Of a stretch of DNA of 64,000 nucleotides, positions 42,128 through 50,526 are shown piece after piece. The position numbers were made by a program, and so were the translations under genes. Source of the DNA: JANLYC01 sp963815445 (GTDB lineage: Bacteria; Actinomycetota; Actinomycetes; Propionibacteriales; Nocardioidaceae); assembly GCA_963815445.1 (NCBI GenBank), contig CAWFGV010000009.1:25880-89879 (forward strand). The letters are read 5' to 3'. The notes beneath the pieces were generated by a model. That model saw only the letters and a list, made by a program, of their open reading frames with translations. It made no database searches and was not told where the DNA came from. How positions within the stretch are numbered: position 1 is the stretch's first letter; each line of letters starts with the position of its first letter.

Positions 42128-43179
42128 GCAGGGCGATCGCGAGACGACGGCAGCGGTGGTGGACCGGCTCTGTGGCGGCTGCGGTCCTGGCGACGGCGCT
42201 CGTCCTGCCGGTCGCCGGCGCGTCCTACCCGGGGGTGGTGACCGGCCGCGAGCACGTGGTCTTCACGATCCGCGCGCCGGAGATCGTCGAATCGAGCTCG
42301 CTGGCGATCAGCACCGTCGATCCCCGGCTGACCTACACCACCAACGACTCCGGTGACGCCGGGACGGTCTACGTCCTTGACTCGAAGACCGGAGCGTTGG
42401 TCGGACGCACGACGTTGGCCGGCGCCGCACCTCTGGATGTCGAGGCGATCTCCGTCGGGACGGATGGGTCGCTGGTGGTGGCCGACATCGGGGACAACAA
42501 CGCCGACCACTCGACGGCCGACCTGTACCGGATCGACCAACCCGGACGCGGCGACCACGCCGTGACCCCTGACCGCGTCGACCTGACGTACCCCGGCGGA
42601 CCACGCGACGCGGAGTCCGTGGTGTACGACGCCTCGACCGGTCGTGCCTACATCGCGAGCAAGGTGTTCGGCAGCGCTCATGTGTACGTCACGCCGCCGC
42701 ATGTCTTTCGCTTCGACCAGGCCCGGTTGCGGGTCGTCGGGAAGGCTCCGCCGCTCGCGACCGACGCGACGCTGCTGCCGGACGGCGACCATGCGGTGAT
42801 CCGCACCTACTTCGACGCGTCCGTCTACACGTTCCCGGCCTGGAAGGAGATCGCGATCTTCAACCTGCCGCCGCAGCAACAGGGGGAGTCGATCGCGGCG
42901 CCCGCGTCTGGCGACGTCGTGTGGGTCGGTTCAGAGGGGGTGCGGTCGCGCGTGACCGCGGTGCCGTTGCCCGATCTGACGGCCACACCCGATGGTGGGT
43001 CGGGTACGGCCACGGCGGGGGGCAGTGGCGACAACGCGGCGGACGGGACCGGCACGTCGTCCCCGAACGAACGGGGGCGGGAGCTCGCGACGGTCGTCTT
43101 CATCGGTGGCATCGTCGGTCTGGGCGCCCTCGTCCTCGTCACCGCCTTCCTTGCCCTGCGCCGCCGCCTCACCCCCTGA
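42124..43179 (+). CDS. Secreted/anchored beta-propeller-like hypothetical protein
   Basis: A 351-residue envelope protein. It has an N-terminal signal or anchor (SVAAAVLATALVLPVAGASY) and ~240 residues of repeating beta-strand segments (YTTNDSGDAGTVYVLDSKTG, LVVADIGDNNADHSTADLY), like a seven-bladed propeller. A Gly/Thr/Ser-rich linker leads to a C-terminal membrane helix (VVFIGGIVGLGALVLVTAFLAL) with a basic tail. No catalytic motif is recognised. GTG 42124 overlaps the methyltransferase stop. Confidence 0.75.
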   Translation: MSRAIARRRQRWWTGSVAAAVLATALVLPVAGASYPGVVTGREHVVFTIRAPEIVESSSLAISTVDPRLTYTTNDSGDAGTVYVLDSKTGALVGRTTLAGAAPLDVEAISVGTDGSLVVADIGDNNADHSTADLYRIDQPGRGDHAVTPDRVDLTYPGGPRDAESVVYDASTGRAYIASKVFGSAHVYVTPPHVFRFDQARLRVVGKAPPLATDATLLPDGDHAVIRTYFDASVYTFPAWKEIAIFNLPPQQQGESIAAPASGDVVWVGSEGVRSRVTAVPLPDLTATPDGGSGTATAGGSGDNAADGTGTSSPNERGRELATVVFIGGIVGLGALVLVTAFLALRRRLTP

Positions 43180-43188
43180 CCGCCCTCG

Positions 43189-43292
43189 TTGAACCGTGAG
43201 TTGTGGTCCCTTGAGCCGTGAGTTGTGGCGCCTTGAGCCGTGAGTTGTGGCGGGCTTGAGCCGTGGGGTGTGGCGGGCTGAGCCGTGGGGTG
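43189..43292 (+). repeat. 22-bp tandem repeats directly after a stop codon (array A)
   Basis: Three full 22-bp units (43189, 43211, 43233) of the type TTGAGCCGTGAGTTGTGG plus 4 variable bases. Two more degenerate units follow at 43256 and 43279, each after an extra C. It begins 9 nt after the TGA of the propeller gene. The same sequence recurs, reverse-complemented, at 50527-50636. The remaining bases to 43485 (302-nt gap in all) hold no ORF I can support. Confidence 0.8.
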
Positions 43293-43485
43293 CTCGTCGT
43301 ACGGACAGGGGAGTCGGACGACGACGGCGTGCACTTCTCAGCGCAATTTTAGCCGGAGTTGATCCGCCCTTTGGAGCCGGCGGGAGACGGTAAGGACGGT
43401 GCCGTCACCCGACGACGGCGGGATCGAGATCGCCGTGACTGCGCTGTTTCAGCGGGATGCCCCCCCTCCGCGACGACCGCGGCGG

Positions 43486-44703
43486 ATGCGTGGCGCCGGT
43501 GTACGGGCGGCGTGTATGGCCGGGCAGGTTGCTGCTCACATGTCACGGTTGACCGGGCGAGGCACCGGCGGCGTCATCGGTGGCCGGGTCACTCTCACGT
43601 TGTCGCCCACTGCCGCCCGGAAACTGGCGGCCGGCCGTGACGTTGTCATCGTGAGCGGGACCAACGGCAAGACAACCACCACCAGCCTGTTGGCCGCCGC
43701 GCTGGGCGTGGTGGAGCCGGTGGCCAGCAACTCCAACGGCGCGAACACCCCTCCGGGCTTCGTCACCGCCCTCGCTGACGGGTTCACCTCTCACGTGGTA
43801 CTCGAGGTCGACGAAGGCTGGCTGTCGTGGGCGGTGGCTCAGGTCGCACCGTCCACGGCTGTACTGCTCAACCTCTCCCGTGATCAGCTGTCGCGCCACC
43901 ACGAAGTCGGACATCTCGCTTCGGCCTGGCACAAGGCGCTGACGGAGGTAGGCACGGTGGTGGCCAACGCCGATGACCCTGCCGTGACGTGGGCGGCACT
44001 CGCGGCAGAGCGCCGGGTGTGGGTGGCGGCGGGGCAGCGCTGGACCGACGACTCGCTCGCCTGCCCTCGATGTGGGGCTCTGTTCCGGCGGGAGGGCGCT
44101 ACCTGGGAGTGTTCGTGCGGCCTCCAACGACCCGATCCGGACTGGTGGCTGGACGGCGACGACCTGGTTTCGCGGGACCACCGACTTCAGTTGGCTCTGA
44201 CGCTGCCGGGAGCCCACAACAGGGCAAACGCCGCCATGGCAGTTGCGACCGCAGCCAGTCGCGGCGTCGACCCGGCCGCCGCGGTGGCAGCGTTGCATGA
44301 CATCGGCGACGTCGACGGGCGCTACGCGTGGCGTCGAGTGGGTGCGCACGAGGTTCGGTTGTTGCTGGCGAAGAACCCGGCGGGCTGGCTGGAGATCGTC
44401 GACCTGGTCGGTGACAGTGATCACCCGTTGGTGCTCGCGTTCAACTCCGACGGCGTCGACGGACGGGACCCGTCGTGGTTGTACGACGTGTCGTTCCGCG
44501 CCCTGGTGGGTCGCCAGATCGTCGTCATCGGTCGGCGGGCTGCCGACATGCGGGTGCGGCTCGAGCTGGACGGGCTCGAGCCGACGGTCGTCGTCGGAGG
44601 CGTGCGCGACGCGCTCGCCACCCTGCCGACGGGCCGTGTCGACCTGCTGGCGAACTACACCGCATTCCAGGACGCCAGACGCGAGCTGACCCATGCCACG
44701 TGA
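43486..44703 (+). CDS. murT: Lipid II isoglutaminyl synthase, MurT subunit
   Basis: A 405-residue Mur-ligase-like protein. The P-loop VIVSGTNGKTTTTSLLAAAL is near residue 54. The Mur central domain contains NLSRDQLSRHHEVG. A zinc-ribbon insert (CPRCGALF…CSCG) is characteristic of MurT. A C-terminal DUF1727 region (LLLAKNPAGWLEIVD) follows. MurT binds lipid II and ATP, and with GatD converts D-isoglutamate to D-isoglutamine in peptidoglycan. ATG 43486 is preferred because RGAGVRAACMAGQVAAHMSR matches the usual N-terminus; GTG 43399 is open upstream. It overlaps gatD by 11 nt. Confidence 0.92.
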   Translation: MRGAGVRAACMAGQVAAHMSRLTGRGTGGVIGGRVTLTLSPTAARKLAAGRDVVIVSGTNGKTTTTSLLAAALGVVEPVASNSNGANTPPGFVTALADGFTSHVVLEVDEGWLSWAVAQVAPSTAVLLNLSRDQLSRHHEVGHLASAWHKALTEVGTVVANADDPAVTWAALAAERRVWVAAGQRWTDDSLACPRCGALFRREGATWECSCGLQRPDPDWWLDGDDLVSRDHRLQLALTLPGAHNRANAAMAVATAASRGVDPAAAVAALHDIGDVDGRYAWRRVGAHEVRLLLAKNPAGWLEIVDLVGDSDHPLVLAFNSDGVDGRDPSWLYDVSFRALVGRQIVVIGRRAADMRVRLELDGLEPTVVVGGVRDALATLPTGRVDLLANYTAFQDARRELTHAT

Positions 44704-45442
44704 CAGCGAGCTGACCGTCGTCCTCGTCTATCCCGAACTCCTCGGGACCTACGGGGACCGAGGCAACGCGCTTGCACTGGTTCGTAGAGCACAGCTGCGA
44801 GGACTGCCGGTACGCATCGTGAAGGTGCCGCTCGGCCGCGGCCTCCCGTCCTCGGGCGATGTCTACTTGCTCGGTGGCGGCGAAGACGCCGCGGAGGTAC
44901 TGGCACTCCGATCGCTGCGGGCTGATCGATGCGCCAGCCGGGTCCTGACCGAAGCGTCCGCGTGTCTTGCCGTGTGCGCGGGGCTGCAGATCCTCGCGCG
45001 CGAATTCCGTGCCGCGGACGGACATCGTGAGCCCGGCCTTGGACTTCTCGACGTGACGTGCGCGCGACTGCCGGGTCCACGTGCGGTGGGGGAGGTGTTG
45101 GTTGAGCCACTGGGCCTTCCGGGTCTGCCGCTGCTGACGGGATACGAGAATCACCAGGGAGACACGCAGATCCTTTCCGGCGCACAACCGCTTGGCCGGG
45201 TCGTCCATGGTGTCGGCAACGGATTCGACCGCATGGACGGCGCGGTGCAGGGTCACATCGTCGGAACGTACCTTCACGGGCCGGTGCTCGTCCGCAACCC
45301 AGCCCTCGCCGATCGGCTCATCGAGTGGTCGGTCGGACCCTTGCCGGCCAGGTATGACGAGGCGGTCGAGCAGCTGCGCGCCGAACGGCTCGCCTCTGTT
45401 GGCGGGAAGCGCTTCGCGTGGCGGCGGATGGTCCGCGGCTGA
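44693..45442 (+). CDS. gatD: Lipid II isoglutaminyl synthase, glutamine amidotransferase subunit GatD
   Basis: A 249-residue class I glutamine amidotransferase of the CobB/CobQ-like type. The N-terminus is VVLVYPELLGTYGDRGNALAL. The nucleophile Cys is in ASACLAVCAGLQIL (C-A-G-L-Q), and the catalytic His is in IVGTYLHGPVLVRNP. GatD makes ammonia from glutamine for MurT. Overlap with murT implies coupled production of the two subunits. Length matches the family (~243 in S. aureus). Confidence 0.92.
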   Translation: MPRDSELTVVLVYPELLGTYGDRGNALALVRRAQLRGLPVRIVKVPLGRGLPSSGDVYLLGGGEDAAEVLALRSLRADRCASRVLTEASACLAVCAGLQILAREFRAADGHREPGLGLLDVTCARLPGPRAVGEVLVEPLGLPGLPLLTGYENHQGDTQILSGAQPLGRVVHGVGNGFDRMDGAVQGHIVGTYLHGPVLVRNPALADRLIEWSVGPLPARYDEAVEQLRAERLASVGGKRFAWRRMVRG

Positions 45443-45601
45443 ATCTCTGACCGCGAGGGCGCCGGCTCGTGGACGCCCCCGGGGCGGACTGCCCGAGCGA
45501 CATACGCGCTGATCCGCAGACCGGCTGACCGACATCCTGGGCGACCGGCGGACGGGTCCAGCGACATACGGGCGGACTGATATGGGGGTTGAGCGGCCCG
45601 C

Positions 45602-45664
45602 TTGATCCGCCTGATCCGCCTGATCCGCTAGATCCGCTAGATCCGCTAGATCCGCAGGATCGGC
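45602..45664. repeat. 9-bp tandem repeat tract
   Basis: Seven 9-bp units: TTGATCCGC, two CTGATCCGC, three TAGATCCGC, AGGATCGGC. It lies in the 329-nt gap between convergent gatD and serC. The gap also holds an 11-bp direct repeat AGCGACATACG (45496 and 45560) and the palindrome listed separately. The gap contains no supported gene. Confidence 0.8.
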
Positions 45665-45700
45665 GAGGTCAGCAAGGCAGACCACTAGTGCCCCAGGGAG

Positions 45701-45744
45701 GTTTGCCTAGTTCACAAGCCCTCTGGCTTGTAGACAAGGCAAAC
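45701..45744. terminator. 44-bp palindromic unit, candidate bidirectional terminator
   Basis: GTTTGCCTAGTTCACAAGCC-CTCT-GGCTTGTAGACAAGGCAAAC: 20-nt arms pairing at 17 positions with a 4-nt loop. It has the same unit length and sequence type as the pair at 15060-15145, and again lies between convergent genes (gatD and serC). Confidence 0.62.
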
Positions 45745-45771
45745 GCAGCCGGCCACAGATGAGCGAGCGGT

Positions 45772-46890
45772 CTAGAGGTGGGAGATGGTCCAGTCGATGC
45801 AGGCCGTGAGCGCTTCGACGTCAGCGGCATCGACGGCGGGGAACATCGCCACCCGGAGCTGGTTGCGGCCCAGCTTGCGGTACGGGTCGGTGTCGACGAT
45901 GCCGTTGGCGCGCAGCACCTTCGCCACCCCTGCAGCGTCGATTGACTCGTCGAAGTCGATCGTGCCGATCACCAGTGACCGATCTGCAGGGTCGGCCACG
46001 AACGGCGTCGCGTACGCCGACTTCTCCGCCCAGCCGTAGAGAAGGTCGGACGACTCGGTCGTCCGCTCGACCGCACCGGCCAGTCCTCCCAACGAGTTCA
46101 GCCAGTCCACCTGCTCGGCCAACAAGTGGAACGTGGCGAGCGATGGGGTGTTGTACGTCTGGTTGAGGCGGGAGTTGTCGACCGCGGTCTGGAGGTCGAG
46201 GAACGCCGGGATCCACCGGCCCTCCTCCTTGATCGCCTTGGTCCGTTCCAACGCGGCCGGCGACATCAGCGCGACCCACAGACCGCCGTCCGCGGCGAAG
46301 CACTTCTGCGGGGCGAAGTAGTAGACGTCTGTCTCCTGCAGGTCGACCGGCAGCCCACCGGCCCCCGACGTCGCATCGATCAGCATGAGCGCATCGTCAG
46401 CCGCTCCGTCGACACGCCGGACCGGCGCCATCACGCCGGTGGAGGTCTCGTTGTGTGGCCAGGCGTACGCGTCGATCCCGGACTCGGCGACGGCAGTCGA
46501 CCGCGTGCCTGGATCGGCCTTCCGCACGCTGGGGTCGCCCAGGAAGGGCGCGTCCGCGGCGGCGGCCGCGAACTTCGCCGAGAACTCTCCAAAGGACAAG
46601 TGTTGGCTGCGCTCGCGAATCAGCGAAAACGTCGCGACGTCCCAGAAAGCCGTGGCTCCGCCGTTGCCGAAAACCACCTCGTAACCCTCGGGCAGGGAGA
46701 AGAGCGTCGCGAGTCCCTCCCGGACCCGACCGACCACGTCGCGCACCGTCGCCTGTCGGTGCGACGTACCGAGGTATGACGACCCGGTGGCGGCCAGGGA
46801 CTGGACGGCCTCGACTCGCACCTTGCTCGGACCGGCACCGAAGCGACCGTCGGTGGGCAACAGCTCGGACGGGATGGTCAGGTCAGACAT
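45772..46890 (-). CDS. serC: Phosphoserine transaminase SerC
   Basis: A 372-residue PLP-dependent class V aminotransferase of the actinobacterial SerC type. The N-terminus is RFGAGPSKVRVEAVQSLAATG with GTSHRQATVRDVV. The PLP lysine is in YYFAPQKCFAADGGLW, with the Asp that contacts the pyridine ring in LIDATSGAGGL. It makes 3-phosphoserine from phosphohydroxypyruvate in serine biosynthesis. Full length matches mycobacterial SerC. A GNRA-looped TGCGG-GAAA-CCGCA hairpin at 47010-47023 lies between it and the citrate synthase gene. Confidence 0.95.
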   Translation of the reverse strand: MSDLTIPSELLPTDGRFGAGPSKVRVEAVQSLAATGSSYLGTSHRQATVRDVVGRVREGLATLFSLPEGYEVVFGNGGATAFWDVATFSLIRERSQHLSFGEFSAKFAAAAADAPFLGDPSVRKADPGTRSTAVAESGIDAYAWPHNETSTGVMAPVRRVDGAADDALMLIDATSGAGGLPVDLQETDVYYFAPQKCFAADGGLWVALMSPAALERTKAIKEEGRWIPAFLDLQTAVDNSRLNQTYNTPSLATFHLLAEQVDWLNSLGGLAGAVERTTESSDLLYGWAEKSAYATPFVADPADRSLVIGTIDFDESIDAAGVAKVLRANGIVDTDPYRKLGRNQLRVAMFPAVDAADVEALTACIDWTISHL

Positions 46891-47113
46891 GCGGGGCCTC
46901 TCTCGAGCAGGTCAGGCAGGCAGGGTGTCATCGGTCTGACCACGATGTCAGGACGTCATTCTCGCAAAGACCGGTCGGGCCGCCGCAACCCGTCTCACCG
47001 GCCCCGCCGATTGCGGGAAACCGCAGCCCGACATGCCGCCAGGGGCCTGCGCTTTCCGCAACTCGCGGGAGAAGGGACCGGAGGCGTCGGTCAGCGCACG
47101 TCAACGCGCCGTG

Positions 47114-48217
47114 TCAGTCCGCCCAACCGGGGTTCCAGCCGGCGACGGAGTCGGCCGGTCTGCTGTCGGGTCCCGAGTAGTGCGCCGACGGCCGGATCAG
47201 TCGCCCCGTCTTCTTCTGCTCGAGGATGTGGGCGCTCCAGCCGGCCGTGCGGGCGCAGGTGAACATCGACGTGAACATGTGCGGCGGCACCTGCGCGAAG
47301 TCGAGCACGATCGCCGCCCAGAACTCCACGTTGGTCTCGAGCACCCGGTCGGGGCGGCGTTCGCGCAGCTCCGCGAGCGCCGCCTTCTCGAGCGCCAGGG
47401 CAACCTCGTAACGCGGGGCCGACAGCTCTCTCGCCGTACGACGCAGCACCCGCGCTCGCGGGTCCTCCGCCCGGTAGACCCGGTGGCCGAAACCCATCAG
47501 CCGCTCGCCCTTGTCGAGGAGCTCCTTGACGTACTGCGACGCGTCATCACGCTTCTCGACCTCGCCGATCATCCCGAGCACGCGGGAGGGAGCGCCGCCG
47601 TGCAACGGTCCACTCATCGCTCCGACCGCGGCAGACAGGCTGGCGGCGGCGTCGGCGCCGGTCGAGGCGACGACGCGGGCGGTGAAGGTGGAGGCGTTCA
47701 TGCCGTGCTCGGCCGCCGAGGTCCAGTACGCGTCGACCGCCTTGACGTGCTTGGGATCGGGGTCGCCCCGCCAACGGCGCATGAAGCGTTCGGTGATCGT
47801 CGTCGCCTGGTCGATCTCACTCTGCGGCACCATCGGCAGCCCGACACCGCGAGCCGCCTGGGCGACGTACGACAGCACCATCACGGCCGTGCGCGCGAGG
47901 TCGTGTCGAGCCTCGTCATCATCGATGTCGTAGAGCTGACGCATGCCCCACGCGGGAGCGATCATCGCGATCGCGCTCTGCACGTCGACGCGGATGTCGC
48001 CGGAGTGCACGGGGATCGGGTAGGGCTCGGCCGGCGGGAGACCGGGGTCGTAGGTGCCGTCGACCAGCAACCCCCAGACCTTCTCGAACGGGACCCGTCC
48101 GACGAGGTCCTCGATGTCGACGCCGCGGTAGCGGAGCGCCGACCCTTCTTTGTCCGGCTCGGCGATCTGGGTCTCGAAGGCGATGACGCCCTCAAGACCC
48201 TCGTGGACCTCGACCAT
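47114..48217 (-). CDS. citA: Citrate synthase 2
   Basis: A 367-residue citrate synthase. Conserved histidines are AEHGMNAST and SGPLHGGAPSRVLGM, and FGHRVYRAEDPRA holds the third catalytic region with its Asp; the terminal SAHILEQKKTGRLIRPSAHY is the usual tail. It condenses oxaloacetate and acetyl-CoA. The type matches Rv0889c-like citA of mycobacteria rather than the main GltA2. ATG 48217 has GGGAG 8 nt upstream. Three phased TGCAGCA repeats lie in its promoter region. Confidence 0.93.
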   Translation of the reverse strand: MVEVHEGLEGVIAFETQIAEPDKEGSALRYRGVDIEDLVGRVPFEKVWGLLVDGTYDPGLPPAEPYPIPVHSGDIRVDVQSAIAMIAPAWGMRQLYDIDDDEARHDLARTAVMVLSYVAQAARGVGLPMVPQSEIDQATTITERFMRRWRGDPDPKHVKAVDAYWTSAAEHGMNASTFTARVVASTGADAAASLSAAVGAMSGPLHGGAPSRVLGMIGEVEKRDDASQYVKELLDKGERLMGFGHRVYRAEDPRARVLRRTARELSAPRYEVALALEKAALAELRERRPDRVLETNVEFWAAIVLDFAQVPPHMFTSMFTCARTAGWSAHILEQKKTGRLIRPSAHYSGPDSRPADSVAGWNPGWAD

Positions 48218-48255
48218 GCGTGACTCCCTTGTCCGCCCGTCCGATGCGACACCCG

Positions 48256-48284
48256 TGCAGCATGCTTGCAGCACGAGTGCAGCA
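48256..48284. promoter_or_regulatory. Three TGCAGCA direct repeats at 11-bp spacing upstream of citA
   Basis: TGCAGCA occurs at 48256, 48267 and 48278, exactly one helical turn apart, 39-67 nt upstream of the citA start (TGCTGCA on the coding strand). A TAAGAAT candidate -10 lies just upstream of them in the citA direction. The array looks like a multi-site operator; the binding protein is unknown. Confidence 0.5.
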
Positions 48285-48324
48285 CGTCATTCTTACCGGT
48301 CCCGCGACGGGAGCGCCTGCTGGG

Positions 48325-48993
48325 TCAGGGTGCCAGTCGCTCGACGATCCACGTGGCCTCGTCGGCGCGGTCGTAACGCACCCGATCGTGCATCCGTCCT
48401 GGCCGGCCCTGCCAGAACTCGATGTGGTGCGGTCGGACCAGGTAACCACCCCAGTGGGGCGGCCGCGGAATGTTGTCGACGCCGTCAAAGCGCTCGGACA
48501 CCTGGAGATAGCGGTCGTCGAGATAGTCGCGACCGGTGACGATCTCAGACTGCGGCGACGCCCAGGCGCCGAGCTGCGATCCGCGTGGTCGTGAGGCGAA
48601 GTAGGCGTCCGCCTCGGAGTCGTCGACCGGCCCGGCCCGGCCTTCGATGCGCACCTGACGCTCGAGCGGGTGCCACGGGAAGAGCAGTGCGCACTGCGGG
48701 TTGGCCCGCAGCTCAGAGCCCTTCCGGGACATCAGGTTGGTGTAGAACACGAAGCCCCGCTGGTCGATGGACTTGAGCAGCACCATGCGTGACGACGGGG
48801 AGCCGGCGGTGTCGGCCGTGGACACCACCATGGCGTTGGGCTCGTGCAGACCGGCGACCCGGGCGGCATCGAGCCAGCCGATGAAGGCGGCGATGGGGTC
48901 TGGGCCGAGATCGTGCTCCGTGAGGCCCAGATCGGCGTACTCCTCGCGCCACGACGCGATGTCGCGGGGAGGATCACGCTGCTGAGAGGTCAT
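48325..48993 (-). CDS. pdxH: Pyridoxamine 5'-phosphate oxidase PdxH
   Basis: A 222-residue flavoenzyme. FMN- and substrate-binding segments are PSSRMVLLKSIDQRGFVFYTN, YTNLMSRKGSELRANP, LFPWHPLERQVRIEG and the C-terminal PHHIEFWQGRPGRMHDR with WIVERLAP. It oxidises pyridoxamine or pyridoxine phosphate to PLP, the cofactor of SerC nearby. TACATT lies 8 nt upstream of ATG 48993 with almost no leader, so transcription is probably leaderless. Confidence 0.95.
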   Translation of the reverse strand: MTSQQRDPPRDIASWREEYADLGLTEHDLGPDPIAAFIGWLDAARVAGLHEPNAMVVSTADTAGSPSSRMVLLKSIDQRGFVFYTNLMSRKGSELRANPQCALLFPWHPLERQVRIEGRAGPVDDSEADAYFASRPRGSQLGAWASPQSEIVTGRDYLDDRYLQVSERFDGVDNIPRPPHWGGYLVRPHHIEFWQGRPGRMHDRVRYDRADEATWIVERLAP

Positions 48994-49001
48994 ACCTGAG
49001 A

Positions 49002-49007
49002 AATGTA
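49002..49007 (-). promoter_or_regulatory. -10 box of pdxH
   Basis: TACATT on the - strand, 8 nt before ATG 48993. No ribosome-binding sequence fits between, which suggests leaderless or nearly leaderless transcription. Confidence 0.4.
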
Positions 49008-49043
49008 AACGAGGTGGAGCCAAACGTCGTCCAGACACGGCGA

Positions 49044-49102
49044 GACCCGTGGGCGGACGTGGCGAGCCACGGTCGGGCGGACGTCTCCGACACCCACGGG
49101 TC
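49044..49102. promoter_or_regulatory. Nested inverted repeats between pdxH and MFS gene
   Basis: Outer arms GACCCGTGGG (49044-49053) and CCCACGGGTC (49093-49102) are a perfect 10-bp pair. Inside lie the palindrome CGTGGC-GA-GCCACG (49058-49071) and a direct repeat CGGACGT (49054 and 49078). The region is upstream of both divergent genes, so it could be an operator or a structured RNA. Confidence 0.45.
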
Positions 49103-49264
49103 CGGGTAGCTGACTGGTATTGCTACGCCGTCCAGGTTGCGACTGCCTAGCGGCCAGCCACCTCACAAGTCCGTTGAGAACACATCTGTCGGACCACCTC
49201 CCTTCGTGTGTCCATTCACGGTACGACGCGAGGGTTGTCCCGACAAGGGGATTACAGTGACGGC

Positions 49265-50521
49265 GTGCCGCGTGGTGTGGGTCGACTGCTGACGGACATT
49301 CGGCCCCTTCAGGTGTCGCGCGACTACCGTCGGCTCTGGATCGGCAACACCGTGTCGCAGCTGGGTCAGCAGATGACGGCGGTGACCATCGCCATCCAGG
49401 TCTATGCGCTGACCACGTCCACCTTCTCGGTCGGGCTGGTCGGCCTCTTCGCCCTCGTGCCGCTGATCGGATTCGGCCTTTACGGGGGAGCGGTGGCCGA
49501 CGCGATCGACCGTCGCCGGCTCGCGCTCGTCGCATCGTTCGGGCTCTGGTCGCTCTCACTCGTGCTCGTCGTGCAGGCGGTGCTGCATCTGCAGTCGGTC
49601 CTGCTGCTGTATGTCGTCGTGGCCCTGCAGTCGGGCTGCTTCGCGGTCAGCAACCCCACGCGCGCCTCGATCATCCCCCGCCTGATCCCGAAGGAGTACC
49701 TGCCGGCGGCGAACGCCCTCAACATGGCCTCGTTCAACCTGGGGTTCACCGTCGGTCCACTCCTCGGAGCGGTGGCGATCAGCGTGGCCGGGTACTCCTT
49801 CGCGTACGGCATCGACGCCGTGACGTTCACGGCCGCGCTCTACGCGTTGTTCCGGCTGCCGCCGATCCCGCCACAACCCCTCGAAGGTGCGGTGCTGCAG
49901 CGGCCGGGGCTGCGGTCCGTCATCGAGGGTTTCCGGTTCCTCCGGAACGCCCGCAACCTGCGAATGACCTTCATCCTCGACCTGTGCGCGATGGTGCTCG
50001 CCCAGCCGCGGGCGTTGTTCCCCGCGGTGGCCGGTGGCTTCTTCGGTGGCGGCGTCCGCACCGTGGGTCTCCTGCAGGCGGCCCCGGCGATCGGTTCCCT
50101 GATCGCCTTCACCTTCTCGGGATGGGTGAGCAAGATCCGGCGGCAGGGGCTCGCGATCGCCGTCTGCGTGATCGTGTACGGCGCCTCGGTGGCGGCGTTC
50201 GGCTTCGCCCGCGCCTTGTGGGTCGGCGTGCTCTTCCTCGCGATGAGCGGGGCCGCCGACATGGTCAGTGCGGCGTACCGCTCGACGATCCTGCAGGTGG
50301 CGGCGCCGGACAACCTGCGTGGTCGCTTGCAGGGGGTGTTCACCGTCGTGGTCGCGGGCGGCCCGCGGATGGGCGACTTCGTGGCGGGTTCGACCGCCGC
50401 GTTGACCACCCCCACCATCGCCCTCGCCGCCGGCGGCCTGGCGTGCATCGCCGGCGTGCTCATCGCGTCGGCCCGAGAGCGCTCGTTCGCGGCGTACGAC
50501 GCTCTTCATCCCAGGCCATAG
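49265..50521 (+). CDS. MFS transporter (EntS-like)
   Basis: A 418-residue MFS protein with ~12 hydrophobic segments. It opens with SRDYRRLWIGNTVSQLGQQM, typical of EntS/siderophore-exporter-like MFS proteins. A motif A-like GGAVADAIDRRRLALV and SNPTRASIIPRLIPKEYLPAANAL follow. Substrate unknown. GTG 49265 is preceded after 6 nt by TACAGT (49253-49258), indicating a leaderless start. A TTGTC-CC-GACAA palindrome (49235-49246) sits just upstream and could be an operator. Confidence 0.85.
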   Translation: MPRGVGRLLTDIRPLQVSRDYRRLWIGNTVSQLGQQMTAVTIAIQVYALTTSTFSVGLVGLFALVPLIGFGLYGGAVADAIDRRRLALVASFGLWSLSLVLVVQAVLHLQSVLLLYVVVALQSGCFAVSNPTRASIIPRLIPKEYLPAANALNMASFNLGFTVGPLLGAVAISVAGYSFAYGIDAVTFTAALYALFRLPPIPPQPLEGAVLQRPGLRSVIEGFRFLRNARNLRMTFILDLCAMVLAQPRALFPAVAGGFFGGGVRTVGLLQAAPAIGSLIAFTFSGWVSKIRRQGLAIAVCVIVYGASVAAFGFARALWVGVLFLAMSGAADMVSAAYRSTILQVAAPDNLRGRLQGVFTVVVAGGPRMGDFVAGSTAALTTPTIALAAGGLACIAGVLIASARERSFAAYDALHPRP

Positions 50522-50526
50522 GCCGG

